In this document: piece after piece, positions 15,625-24,583 of the stretch
How the letters are laid out: each line of letters begins with the position of its first letter
Position numbering within the stretch: the first letter of the stretch is position 1
DNA from: Bordetella parapertussis
Lineage (GTDB): Bacteria > Pseudomonadota > Gammaproteobacteria > Burkholderiales > Burkholderiaceae_C
Assembly (NCBI GenBank): GCA_945890735.1
Contig: CAMDCZ010000004.1
Span: forward strand, 6,860-70,859
DNA: 64,000 nucleotides
Direction of reading: 5' to 3'
Notes under the pieces: generated by a model
What the model was told of the DNA's origin: nothing
Seen by the model: the letters and a program-made list of their open reading frames with translations, nothing else
Database searches by the model: none
Program-made: the position numbers and the translations under genes

Positions 15625-16629
15625 TCAAGAGGCAGAGTGGTGCATCATTGTCACCCGGTTGACTTCGCTTTTGGAACCCAAAAAAACACTCACTCGCTGG
15701 TGCAGTTGTTCGGGCTGGATGTTCAAGATTCGCTCGTGGCCGTTGGTGGCTGCCCCGCCGGCTTGTTCCACCAACCACGCCATCGGGTTGGCCTCATACA
15801 TCAACCGGAGTTTGCCTGGTTTGTCAGGCTCACGCTTGTCCCAGGGGTACATGAATACGCCGCCACGGGTCAAAATTCGGTGGACATCCGCCACCATGCT
15901 GGCAACCCAGCGCATGTTGAAGTCTTTGCCACGCACACCTGCTTTGCCGGCGAGACATTCATCAATGTATTGCTTGACCGGCTCGGCCCAGTGCCGCATA
16001 TTGCTCATGTTGATCGCAAATTCCTGGGTCTCTGCAGGGATCCGAACATCCTGTTGGGTCAGGACAAAAGAGCCTTGCTCTCGGTCCAAAGTGAACATGT
16101 CCACGCCGTCACCAACCGTCAACACCAGGGTGGTTTGCGGACCATAAACACAATACCCTGCCGCAACCTGGGCATGTCCAGCTTGCAAAAAATCGGCTTC
16201 GCTCACACCTTCACTGCCTTCGGCTTTTTTCAAAACACTGAAGATGGTGCCGATGCTGACATTGACATCGATATTGCTTGAGCCGTCCAGCGGGTCAAAC
16301 AACAACAGGTACTCACCTTGTGGGTATCGGTTGGGCACGACATAAATGCTGTCCATTTCTTCCGAGGCCATGGCCGCCAAATGACCACCCCATTCATTGG
16401 CTTCGATCAACACTTCATTGGCAATGATGTCCAGCTTTTTTTGGACTTCGCCTTGGATATTTTCGCTGTGCGCTGTCCCCAGCACACCCCCTAAGGCCCC
16501 CTTGTTGACCGCATGGCTGATGCCCTTGCAGGCGCGAGCAACCACCTCAAGCAGCAATCGCAATTCGGGTGGGATGTTGTTTTTGGCGCGTTGCTGCTCT
16601 ACCAGGTATCGAGAAAGGGAGGTTGCCAT
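15625..16629 (-). CDS. fbp: Fructose-1,6-bisphosphatase class I
   Basis: The 334-residue enzyme dephosphorylates fructose 1,6-bisphosphate in gluconeogenesis or the Calvin cycle. The ATG at 16629 follows GAGGA at seven bases; an in-frame TTG five codons upstream is less likely. Conserved segments are AHSENIQGEVQKKLD near 55-69, FDPLDGSSNIDVNVSIGTIF near 110-129, and the C-terminal region EANPMAWLVEQAGG with the catalytic loop typical of class I. Only four bases separate it from pepN upstream, so the two are almost certainly co-transcribed. Confidence 0.96.
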   Translation of the reverse strand: MATSLSRYLVEQQRAKNNIPPELRLLLEVVARACKGISHAVNKGALGGVLGTAHSENIQGEVQKKLDIIANEVLIEANEWGGHLAAMASEEMDSIYVVPNRYPQGEYLLLFDPLDGSSNIDVNVSIGTIFSVLKKAEGSEGVSEADFLQAGHAQVAAGYCVYGPQTTLVLTVGDGVDMFTLDREQGSFVLTQQDVRIPAETQEFAINMSNMRHWAEPVKQYIDECLAGKAGVRGKDFNMRWVASMVADVHRILTRGGVFMYPWDKREPDKPGKLRLMYEANPMAWLVEQAGGAATNGHERILNIQPEQLHQRVSVFLGSKSEVNRVTMMHHSAS

Positions 16630-16633
16630 GGTC

Positions 16634-19261
16634 TTAATCCTCAAGGGCTGATTGAATCACTTCGCGGACATCAGCGCTTAAATGGTCGTGGGCAGCCACA
16701 CGCCTGATGGCTTCATGGGCAGCACTTCGATAGGGTTCAACGAGTTTGCGCCAGCGGTCCATGGTCCGCGCCAGACGCGCAGCCACTTGCGGGTTGAAAC
16801 TGTCCAATTCGAGGATGCGCTCACTCCAAAAAACATAGCCTGCAGCATCGCTGCGGTGGAATGCAGCTGCATTGGCACAGAAACTGGCAATCAAACTGCG
16901 GGCGCGGTTGGGGTTGCGGATGTGAAAGTCGGGATGCTGCATCAGTTGCCGAACTTTGCTCAACACATCGGATTGGCTGCCGATGGCCGAAGCCTGTAAC
17001 GCAAACCATTTGTCGAGCACCAACTCCTCGTGTTCAAAGAGTGCATGAAATTGGGCCAGGGCTGGCGCAGCGAGCCTGTGATCAATCGAAACCAACGCGG
17101 ACAAGGCATGCATCCTTTGCGTCATGTTGTTGGCATTTTCAAATTGCGCGTATGCTTTTTGGGCCCACTCGTCGCTGGCCTGGCTTTGGCCTGCCAGGTT
17201 CAGGTAAATCAAAGCCATGCCCTGCAGCGCACGATACCCACAGGCATTTGCATCGGTGTGGTAACTGCCTTTGACGGTGTGCTGCTCATAAGCCCAAACC
17301 CAATCTGCTTGAAGTGTCAATGCCAGCTGTAAGCGCATGGCCTCTCTGACCTTGTGGATGAGTTGGGGATCCACAGCGGTGCATTGGTCCGCGATGTAAC
17401 TTTCGCTGGGTACGGTGAGCACCAACTCCTTGAAAGCCGCATCAAGTTCAGGTTGCCTCAATACCAATCTCAAACCAGCAACCAAGTTGTCAGGCAAAGG
17501 TGAATCCATCGGCCCGTTTTTATCCAATGCATGCAGGGCTGCCTTGAGGAAAAGACGTTGTGCGGCCTCCCAACGATTGAACGGGTCACTGTCATGGGCC
17601 AACAGTGTCAGTAGGTTTTCATCGCTCAAGGTGTGAATCAATTGCACCGGGGCACTGAAGCCGCGTAACAGCGAGGGTACTGGTTCTTCACCCATGCTTT
17701 CAAATACCAACGATTGCTTTTCCTCTGTCAACACCAGCAGTTGGGGCGCTGTCAGGGACTCACCGGCTTGGCCAAGCAAACCCAAGCTGATGGGGATCAC
17801 AAAAGGAGACTTCACTGGTTGACCCGGGGTAGGGGGACAAGATTGTTGAAAGTGCAATGTGAAGCGTTGCGCTTGTGCATCGTAGGTGGAGGTGACCTCA
17901 ACCACAGGTGTGCCAGCTTGTGAATACCAGTGTTTGAACTGCCCAAGATGCTGAGCCAAAGCGGAGGCGGGATTGGCATCTGCAATCGCTTGCGCAAAAT
18001 CATCGCAGGTCACGGCATGGCCATCATGGCGTTCAAAGTACAACTTCATGCCTTTGGCAAAACCATCGCGTCCCACCAGGGTTTGCATCATGCGAACCAC
18101 CTCTGCACCTTTTTCGTAAATGGTGACGGTGTAAAAATTGTTGATTTCCAGGTAGCTGTCGGGCCTGACGGGGTGTGCCAGGGGCCCGGCATCTTCAGCG
18201 AATTGGATGGTGCGTAATAAACGAACGTCTTCAATGCGTTTGACTGCACGGGCTGAGGCTGAGCCAGCCAAATCCTGACTGAATTCTTGGTCGCGGAAAA
18301 CTGTCAAACCCTCTTTGAGAGACAGCTGAAACCAGTCGCGGCAAGTGATGCGGTTGCCCGTCCAATTATGAAAATATTCGTGGCCTATCACGCTCTCAAT
18401 ATGGGCGTAATCGTTGTCAGTGGCAGTGGCTGGGCTGGCCAACACATACTTGGTGTTGAATATGTTGAGCCCCTTGTTCTCCATGGCGCCCATGTTGAAG
18501 TCTGAGGTGGCCACCACCATGAACCGATCCAAATCCAGACCCAAACCAAAACGGGCTTCATCCCATGCCACGCTGGCCATGAGGGATTGCATCGCGTGCG
18601 CCGTTTTGTCCAGATCGCCCGAGCGCACATAGATTTGCAACACGTGTTCTTTGCCGTTGCGCGCTGTGATGCGTTGTTCGCGACAAACGAATTGGCCCGC
18701 AACCAAAGCAAACAAATAGCTGGGTTTGTGGTGCGGGTCAAACCATTTGGCGTAGTGTCTGCCGTCTTCTGTCTCACCTTGCGACAACAAATTGCCATTG
18801 GATAACAGCACTGGGTATTTGGCTTTGTCAGCCCGCAAAGTCACCGTGAAACTGCTCATCACATCGGGACGGTCTAGAAAATACGTGATTCGCCTGAACC
18901 CTTGGGCTTCACACTGCGTGAAAAATGAATCTTGACTGACGTACAAGCCAGAGAGTTGCGTATTTTTTTGTGGCTCACAGGTGGTGAAAATTTCCAGGGT
19001 AAAGGGCGCATGTCCTTCGGGTAAATTTTCCAAAATCAAAATGTCGCCGTCCATTTTGAATGAAGTGCCTTGGCCATTGACCAAAACACGCGAGAGATTC
19101 AGCTCTTCACCATCCAGACGCAAAGCCTGCGCGGGAACATCAGGATTTCGCCGCACTTGCATCGTGTTGAGAACCCGTGTTTTGGCCGGATCGAGATCAA
19201 AAACCAAATCGACTGTGTCAATCCAAAAAGCAGGCGCTTGGTAGTCTTCTCGCCGTGTCAT
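16634..19261 (-). CDS. pepN: Aminopeptidase N (alanyl aminopeptidase)
   Basis: An 875-residue M1-family zinc metallopeptidase that removes N-terminal residues from cytoplasmic peptides. The exopeptidase motif GAMENKGLN lies near residues 255-263, and the zinc site HEYFHNW followed after 18 residues by the second glutamate (LKEGLTVFRD) is complete. Start at 19261 (MTRREDYQAP) was chosen because AAGGA lies upstream at suitable distance; a start eight codons earlier is possible. Length is as in E. coli PepN. It lies 57 bases downstream of prfB and four bases upstream of fbp. Confidence 0.95.
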   Translation of the reverse strand: MTRREDYQAPAFWIDTVDLVFDLDPAKTRVLNTMQVRRNPDVPAQALRLDGEELNLSRVLVNGQGTSFKMDGDILILENLPEGHAPFTLEIFTTCEPQKNTQLSGLYVSQDSFFTQCEAQGFRRITYFLDRPDVMSSFTVTLRADKAKYPVLLSNGNLLSQGETEDGRHYAKWFDPHHKPSYLFALVAGQFVCREQRITARNGKEHVLQIYVRSGDLDKTAHAMQSLMASVAWDEARFGLGLDLDRFMVVATSDFNMGAMENKGLNIFNTKYVLASPATATDNDYAHIESVIGHEYFHNWTGNRITCRDWFQLSLKEGLTVFRDQEFSQDLAGSASARAVKRIEDVRLLRTIQFAEDAGPLAHPVRPDSYLEINNFYTVTIYEKGAEVVRMMQTLVGRDGFAKGMKLYFERHDGHAVTCDDFAQAIADANPASALAQHLGQFKHWYSQAGTPVVEVTSTYDAQAQRFTLHFQQSCPPTPGQPVKSPFVIPISLGLLGQAGESLTAPQLLVLTEEKQSLVFESMGEEPVPSLLRGFSAPVQLIHTLSDENLLTLLAHDSDPFNRWEAAQRLFLKAALHALDKNGPMDSPLPDNLVAGLRLVLRQPELDAAFKELVLTVPSESYIADQCTAVDPQLIHKVREAMRLQLALTLQADWVWAYEQHTVKGSYHTDANACGYRALQGMALIYLNLAGQSQASDEWAQKAYAQFENANNMTQRMHALSALVSIDHRLAAPALAQFHALFEHEELVLDKWFALQASAIGSQSDVLSKVRQLMQHPDFHIRNPNRARSLIASFCANAAAFHRSDAAGYVFWSERILELDSFNPQVAARLARTMDRWRKLVEPYRSAAHEAIRRVAAHDHLSADVREVIQSALED

Positions 19262-19318
19262 CACGGCTTGTCCTTCACGAAACATGGTTTGGCTCCAATA
19301 GGAAAAAAGGATAGGGCG

Positions 19319-20423
19319 TCAGACGCCGTGTTTGAGAGAGGCTTCGATGAAGGGGTCGAGGTCGCCATCGAGGACTTTTTGGGTGTTGCTGATTTCCACA
19401 TTGGTGCGTAAATCTTTGATGCGACTTTGGTCCAGCACATAGCTGCGGATTTGATGTCCCCAGCCCACATCGGTTTTGGTGTCTTCAAGCTTTTGTTGTG
19501 CCTCCATGCGCTTTCGCATCTCGAAATCGTAAAGTCGAGAACGCAAGCGTTTCCATGCCACATCGCGGTTGCTGTGCTGACTTCGCCCGTCTTGGCACTG
19601 CACCACGATGCCAGTGGGAATGTGGGTTAAGCGAACAGCGGAGTCTGTTTTGTTGATGTGCTGACCACCTGCGCCGCTTGCCCGGAATGTGTCGGTTCGA
19701 ACATCTGCTGGGTTGATATCGATCTCAATGGAATCATCAACTTCCGGGTACACAAACACGCTGGCAAAACTGGTGTGTCTGCCGCCTGCTGAATCAAAGG
19801 GAGATTTTCGGACCAAGCGATGCACGCCTGTTTCGGTGCGCAGCAGACCAAAAGCGTATTCCCCTTCGATCTTCAGGGTGGCTCCTTTGATGCCAGCGAC
19901 ATCGCCAGCAGATTCGTCTTCGAGTGTGGCTTTGAAGCCCTTGCGTTCAGCGTATTTCAGGTATTGGCGCAGCAGCATGCTGGCCCAATCACAGGCTTCG
20001 GTGCCACCTGCGCCAGCTTGGATATCCAAAAAGGCATTGCATGGGTCAGCTGGGTTGTTGAACATTCTGCGAAATTCAAGCTTCTCGATTTCACCCAGGA
20101 TGCGGTCTGTGTCGTCGGAGATGGTGATCAAGCCAGCTTCATCGTTTTCGGCTTTGCTCATCTCAAACAACTCGGTGTTGTCTTCAATTTCTTGAGCTAA
20201 GCGAGACAAAGTCAAAACAATGTCATCCAGTGATTTTTTTTCTTTGCCCAGTTCTTGGGCTTTTTTCGGGTCATTCCAGACCGCCGGATCTTCCAGGGAT
20301 GCGTTAACGGTTCTCAGCCGTTCTGATTTGGCATCGTAGTCAAAGATACCCCCGGAGATCGAGGGTGCGGGCACCCAAGTCGACCAACAAGTTGCCAATG
20401 GTGTTGATGCGTTCTGCGTCCAT
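19319..20423 (-). CDS. prfB: Peptide chain release factor 2, with programmed +1 frameshift
   Basis: RF2 recognises UGA and UAA stop codons and releases the finished peptide. Translation begins at the ATG at 20423 (MDAERINTIGNLL...) and meets an in-frame TGA at codon 28. A +1 shift at CTT-T-GA continues in the main frame as ...RGYL-DYDAKSERLR, giving 367 residues. The anticodon-mimic SPF is at residues 207-209 and GGQ at 252-254. The residue just before SGAGGQ is alanine (A248), as in most bacteria, not the threonine of E. coli K-12. The coordinates cover both frames. The neighbour commonly found in other bacteria, lysS, is absent; cobA is upstream and pepN downstream. Confidence 0.97.
20339..20353 (-). 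promoter_or_regulatory. Programmed +1 ribosomal frameshift site of prfB
   Basis: On the minus strand GGGGG (20349-20353) acts as an internal Shine-Dalgarno three bases before the slippery CTT-TGA-C. The layout GGGGGTATCTTTGAC is almost identical to the E. coli prfB site. When RF2 is scarce the UGA stalls the ribosome and favours slippage, so RF2 controls its own synthesis. Confidence 0.95.
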
Positions 20424-20485
20424 GTCGTGTTTCCGTTGCAAACAAAACCGTGATTATCGTCTGAGCCGCAACGCAGTGCGCCAAC

Positions 20486-21262
20486 TCATGCCTGCTTGGT
20501 ATGGTTGGGTAATGCCATGTGAGCCATGGCGCGCAGCACATCGCCCACAATGATGATGGCAGGGCTGGCCAAACCCGATCGGGTCAAGAGCGATGGCAGT
20601 TCACCTAATTCGCCATCCACCCGTCTGGACTGAGGTTGACTGGCATTTTCGACAATCGCCACGGGTGTGTGCGGGGGTAAACCCATCAACAAGCCGTGTT
20701 GAATCTGCGAAATATTTTGAATCCCCATGTAAATGACCAATGTCAAGTGACAGGTGTGTGCGGAGTGCGCCAATGTGTGCCAGTCCACAGGCGGCAACAT
20801 CCCTTTGTCTGTGCTGTGTCCAGTGACCATGACCACACCATGGGCATGTGCACGGTGAGTCAGTGCAACGCCGAGGTCGATGGCGGCAGCCATGCCTGCG
20901 GTGATGCCATTGACAATCTTGACGTCGATGCCGTGGGCCTGCAAATACGCGCATTCTTCACCACCGCGTCCAAAAACCAACGGGTCTCCGCCCTTGAGGC
21001 GAACCACTTGTTCACCTGCCATTGCCTCTTGCACCATCAATTTTTCAATGAAGGCTTGGGGGGTAGATTGACAGCCGCCACGTTTACCCACATGAACAAT
21101 GCGGGCTTGCGCAGACACATGACACAGTAGATCGGGATGCACCAAATCGTCCACCAATACAACGGTGGCTTGTTGCAGAGCACGAACTGCTTTCAAGGTC
21201 AGCAGTTCAGGGTCACCTGGACCTGCACCGACCAATGTGACAGTGGCTTGGGTGGCTTTCAT
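20486..21262 (-). CDS. cobA: Uroporphyrinogen-III C-methyltransferase
   Basis: The 258-residue SAM-dependent methyltransferase makes precorrin-2 from uroporphyrinogen III, the branch point to siroheme and cobalamin. Visible motifs are VGAGPGDPELLTLKA (11-25), the VVRLKGGDPLVFGRGGEE block (near 86-103), and GITAGMAAAIDLGVALTHR (near 120-138). It is the single-domain form, not the fused CysG. The start overlaps the ybiB stop by four bases (ATGA). Its pathway product would be relevant to the B12-binding regulator in this window, but no other cobalamin genes are seen. Confidence 0.92.
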   Translation of the reverse strand: MKATQATVTLVGAGPGDPELLTLKAVRALQQATVVLVDDLVHPDLLCHVSAQARIVHVGKRGGCQSTPQAFIEKLMVQEAMAGEQVVRLKGGDPLVFGRGGEECAYLQAHGIDVKIVNGITAGMAAAIDLGVALTHRAHAHGVVMVTGHSTDKGMLPPVDWHTLAHSAHTCHLTLVIYMGIQNISQIQHGLLMGLPPHTPVAIVENASQPQSRRVDGELGELPSLLTRSGLASPAIIIVGDVLRAMAHMALPNHTKQA

Positions 21263-22191
21263 GGTTGATGGAAGTCCTTGGCCATGGCGGCCAGTTTCAT
21301 CACTTGCCTGTTTATAGGCTGGGGGATGGGCTGCGTTCCTTGGTACATTTTTTGGATGAGTTGAGCGGTGTCATGCACCCCCAACCCGGTTGGCAGGTTG
21401 AACCATTCAACCCATTCAGCTTGTTCGGTGTCGTCGGGCAAAACAATGCCTTTGCGAAAGCCAAGCATGTGGGGGGCGCGGCGATGGTCTGCTACAGGTT
21501 CACCTTCGGTTCCACGCAACAGCAGGGCGTCTGCTTTGAGCAATGCCAAGGTTTCACGCATGGAAGATGCGTACTCCGGGTGGGTATAGCTCGATACCCG
21601 AATACTCGGACCGTCGACAGGGTTCATCAGCTTGACCAAACTGTGTCCCGGGTTTCGCAAGCCAACGCTGCGCCTGACTTGCAGCAACTGCCACAGGCCA
21701 GCATGTAACACCTCGGTGGGCACATACGCCACTTCGCCGGGCCGGATGGCAGAGGGCTTCGACCAAACAGGCAGCCCCAACTGTTTGACCACATCAAGTG
21801 TCGCGATCCTTTTGTCCTCGGTATTGCCGCCGTGAATGAGCACAGCCCAGCCTTGTTTGGCCAGCAGCATGGCCAACAATGGCGTGAGCAAAGGCAGGCG
21901 CCGTGAACCGTTGTAGCTGGGCAAAACAACCACAGGTTGCGGACTGTGGTTGGAAATCAGGTTCAAGCGTGGCTGGGTCGCATCCAAAAAACCAGCCATT
22001 TCATCGGGCGTTTCACCCTTGATGCGCATGGCCACACAAAATGCACCAAGTTCAAGGTCTGAGACTTGGCCGTCCAGGACTTGTGACATCAATTCACCTG
22101 CTTGAACCCGCGACAAATGCCGCGCGCCTTCTTTGCCGCGGCCAATTTCCCTGATGAAGTGACTGATGCCCATGCCCAGATTGTGAAACAT
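21259..22191 (-). CDS. ybiB: YbiB/TrpD2-like nucleic-acid-binding protein
   Basis: A 310-residue protein with the anthranilate phosphoribosyltransferase fold but of the YbiB (TrpD2) group, which is reported to bind nucleic acid rather than to make tryptophan. Segments resembling that group are EIGRGKEGARHLS, MRIKGETPDEMAGFL and LLKADALLLRGTEGEPVADHRR. The start could instead be the internal ATG at 22173 (MGISHFIREIGRG), which aligns better with the E. coli N-terminus; neither has a strong ribosome-binding site. It overlaps cobA by four bases, a pairing I believe is common in Comamonadaceae. It is divergent from tsaD across 52 bases. Confidence 0.78.
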   Translation of the reverse strand: MFHNLGMGISHFIREIGRGKEGARHLSRVQAGELMSQVLDGQVSDLELGAFCVAMRIKGETPDEMAGFLDATQPRLNLISNHSPQPVVVLPSYNGSRRLPLLTPLLAMLLAKQGWAVLIHGGNTEDKRIATLDVVKQLGLPVWSKPSAIRPGEVAYVPTEVLHAGLWQLLQVRRSVGLRNPGHSLVKLMNPVDGPSIRVSSYTHPEYASSMRETLALLKADALLLRGTEGEPVADHRRAPHMLGFRKGIVLPDDTEQAEWVEWFNLPTGLGVHDTAQLIQKMYQGTQPIPQPINRQVMKLAAMAKDFHQP

Positions 22192-22243
22192 GCTTGATGA
22201 CTTTCAGTTATGAGCCGATTCACGTGTCGCTAAACTCAGTCAC

Positions 22244-23287
22244 ATGTGGCTTTTAGGCATTGAATCTTCTTGTGATGAAACCGGTGTGGCTTTGGTGCAA
22301 ACCAAGGCAGGCGAGCCTTTGCCTCGCTTGGTGTCGCAGGCTTTGTATACCCAAGCCGCCATGCACGAAGCCTATGGCGGTGTGGTGCCCGAATTGGCCA
22401 GCCGCGACCATGTGCGACGGGTATTGCCCTTGATTCACCAGGTCATGGACCAGGCCAATCAACCGCTGAGCGCGATCGATGTGTTGGCGTTTACCCGTGG
22501 GCCCGGGCTGGCTGGCGCGCTCTTGGTGGGCGCCGGAACCGCCTGTGCTTTGGCTGCCAGCTTGGACAGACCTGTGATCGGCATTCACCACTTGGAAGGT
22601 CACTTGTTGTCGCCTTTTTTGAGTGCTGACCCTCCGGTGTTTCCTTTTGTGGCATTGCTGGTCTCTGGAGGCCACACGCAATTGATGCAGGTTGATCAGG
22701 TCGGTGAATACACATTGTTGGGTGAAACGATTGACGATGCAGCAGGCGAGGCTTTTGACAAAAGCGCCAAGCTGATGGGTTTGGGTTACCCAGGCGGACC
22801 AGCGTTGTCTGCTTTGGCAAACCTCGGCCGACCAGATGCCTTTGCCTTGCCCAGGCCCTTGATGCACCAAGCCAATTTGGATTTTTCATTTGCTGGCTTG
22901 AAAACCGCTGTGCTCACGCAGTGTCAAAAGCTTGGGGATGATTTGCCTGCCCGCAAGGCTGATTTGGCAGCCTCGACTCAAGCAGCGATCGTGGAAGTGT
23001 TGGTGAAAAAAGCCATGCGTGCATTGAGCCAAACAGGCTTGAAGCGTTTGGTGGTGGCTGGAGGCGTTGGGGCTAACCGCTTGCTCAGGGCGCAACTGCA
23101 AGTGGCTTGCCTCGCGCAGGGTGCAAGGGTTCATTACCCCGAGGCGGACTTGTGCACCGACAACGGCGCGATGATTGCCATGGCTGCTGCCATGCGATTG
23201 CATGCAGGTGTAGAGCAGGCGCACAAGCACTATGCCTTTGACGTGTTGCCCCGCTGGCCCTTGGCTCAACACACCCATGCTGCCTGA
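22244..23287 (+). CDS. tsaD: tRNA threonylcarbamoyladenosine synthase subunit TsaD
   Basis: The 347-residue ASKHA-fold protein is the catalytic subunit that transfers threonylcarbamoyl to A37 of ANN-decoding tRNAs, with TsaB, TsaE and TsaC. Signature segments are LLGIESSCDETGVAL at 3-17, AYGGVVPELASRDH near 43-56, metal-binding HHLEGH near 112-117, and CTDNGAMIA near 305-313. In many Burkholderiales tsaD lies beside rpsU; here rpsU is 37 kb away. The LivK-type gene begins nine bases after its stop. Confidence 0.95.
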   Translation: MWLLGIESSCDETGVALVQTKAGEPLPRLVSQALYTQAAMHEAYGGVVPELASRDHVRRVLPLIHQVMDQANQPLSAIDVLAFTRGPGLAGALLVGAGTACALAASLDRPVIGIHHLEGHLLSPFLSADPPVFPFVALLVSGGHTQLMQVDQVGEYTLLGETIDDAAGEAFDKSAKLMGLGYPGGPALSALANLGRPDAFALPRPLMHQANLDFSFAGLKTAVLTQCQKLGDDLPARKADLAASTQAAIVEVLVKKAMRALSQTGLKRLVVAGGVGANRLLRAQLQVACLAQGARVHYPEADLCTDNGAMIAMAAAMRLHAGVEQAHKHYAFDVLPRWPLAQHTHAA

Positions 23288-23296
23288 TTCCTCTGC

Positions 23297-24583
23297 ATGA
23301 AACACTTGTCATTCGCTTGTTCATGGGCCCTGTTTTTGGGATGCACATTGCCATTGGCACAGGCCCAAGACAAGCTTTTGCCGTCCAACGCGCCAGTGAT
23401 CAAACTCGCTCTCATCGAAGGTTTGAGCGGACCGTTTGGCAACACGGGAGAAGTGGCTTACCGCAACCTGTTGATGGCCACCGAGCGCGTCAACCAAAGG
23501 GGTGGTGTTCGCCTGAACCATGGCGCACATGCGCTGCGATTGGTTCGTTACGACAGCAAGGGACAGGCCGATGAGGCATTGACACTCTTGGGTGCAGCGG
23601 TCGAGGACGGTGCTCGGTTTGTCATGCAAGGCAATAGCTCTGCTGTCACCTCCGTGCTTCTTTCAGGGATTCATAAACACAATGAGCGCCAGCCTCAGCA
23701 ATCGGTTTTGTTGCTGAACTACGCTGCGGTTGACCCAGCATTGACCAACGAACGCTGCAGTTTTTGGCACTTCAGGTTTGATGCACATGCAGACATGCGC
23801 ATGCAGGCATTGATGGACGTCTTGAAAAACGACAAGTCATTGAAGAAAATTTACCTGATTGGTCAGGACTACAGCTTTGGCCAAGGCGTGCTGAAGGAGG
23901 CGCGCAGGCAATTGGTCTCGCTGCGACCAGACATTGATATCGTGGGTGACGAGTTGCATCCCATGGGGCGGGTCAAAGACTTCATGCCTTACATGCAAAA
24001 GATCAAGGCCAGTGGCGCGCAAGCGGTGATCACTGGCAATTTTGGCAATGACTTGAGCTTGCTGGTGAAAGCCGCGCAAGACACCGGCTTCAAAGGCAAG
24101 TTTTATACCTTTTATGGCAATGCATTGGGCGCGCCTGCTGCCATGGGCGAAGCCGGCATTGGCAACGTGATTGCCGTGGCCGATTGGATGCCCAACGTGC
24201 CCGGCTCAGCATCCTTGCAGTTTTACCAAAGCTTTAAAAAACGCTTTCCCAATCCGGCTGACGACTACGCCCATTTGCGAATGCACTTGATGGTGGAGGC
24301 GCTGGTTCAAGCGATCGAAAATGCGAATGCCACGGATGCAGTGGCTGTGGCATTTGCTTTAGAGCAAGTTCAACTCCAGCGATTTGGCCAATCGGTGCGG
24401 ATGAGGGCGGTTGACCACCAGTTGCAACAGCCTTTGGTGGCGGGTGTCATGGACCGACAAGGTCAGCCGGGCGTGCCCTTTGATGTTGAGGGCTCAGGTT
24501 TTGGTTTTCGCATCACGCATCAGTTTGCTGCCCAGCAACTTGAACAACCCACCACTTGTCAGATGAAAAGACCAGAGCGATGA
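23297..24583 (+). CDS. LivK-type periplasmic amino-acid-binding protein (paralog 2)
   Basis: A 428-residue type I periplasmic binding protein with signal peptide MKHLSFACSWALFLGCTLPL and cleavage near AQAQD. It parallels the protein at 14354-15595 throughout: IEGLSGPFGNTGEVAYRNL, QGNSSAVTSVL, NERCSFWHFRF, YLIGQDYSFGQGV, and the same tail CQMKRP near the C-terminus. The cysteine in that tail and the one in NERCSF could form a disulfide in the periplasm; this is inference. There are no transporter genes beside it. The following aminotransferase gene starts within its stop codon region (ATGA), hinting at a link to amino acid use. Confidence 0.83.
   Translation: MKHLSFACSWALFLGCTLPLAQAQDKLLPSNAPVIKLALIEGLSGPFGNTGEVAYRNLLMATERVNQRGGVRLNHGAHALRLVRYDSKGQADEALTLLGAAVEDGARFVMQGNSSAVTSVLLSGIHKHNERQPQQSVLLLNYAAVDPALTNERCSFWHFRFDAHADMRMQALMDVLKNDKSLKKIYLIGQDYSFGQGVLKEARRQLVSLRPDIDIVGDELHPMGRVKDFMPYMQKIKASGAQAVITGNFGNDLSLLVKAAQDTGFKGKFYTFYGNALGAPAAMGEAGIGNVIAVADWMPNVPGSASLQFYQSFKKRFPNPADDYAHLRMHLMVEALVQAIENANATDAVAVAFALEQVQLQRFGQSVRMRAVDHQLQQPLVAGVMDRQGQPGVPFDVEGSGFGFRITHQFAAQQLEQPTTCQMKRPER

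Noticed and set aside
15596..15778. N-terminal extension of the LivK-type protein at 14354-15595
   Set aside because: It would precede the signal peptide and reads antisense to the end of fbp; export requires the start at 15595.
20339..20353. Sequencing error or pseudogene in prfB
   Set aside because: The in-frame TGA lies exactly at the known programmed site with the internal Shine-Dalgarno and CTT-TGA-C; it is normal RF2 regulation.
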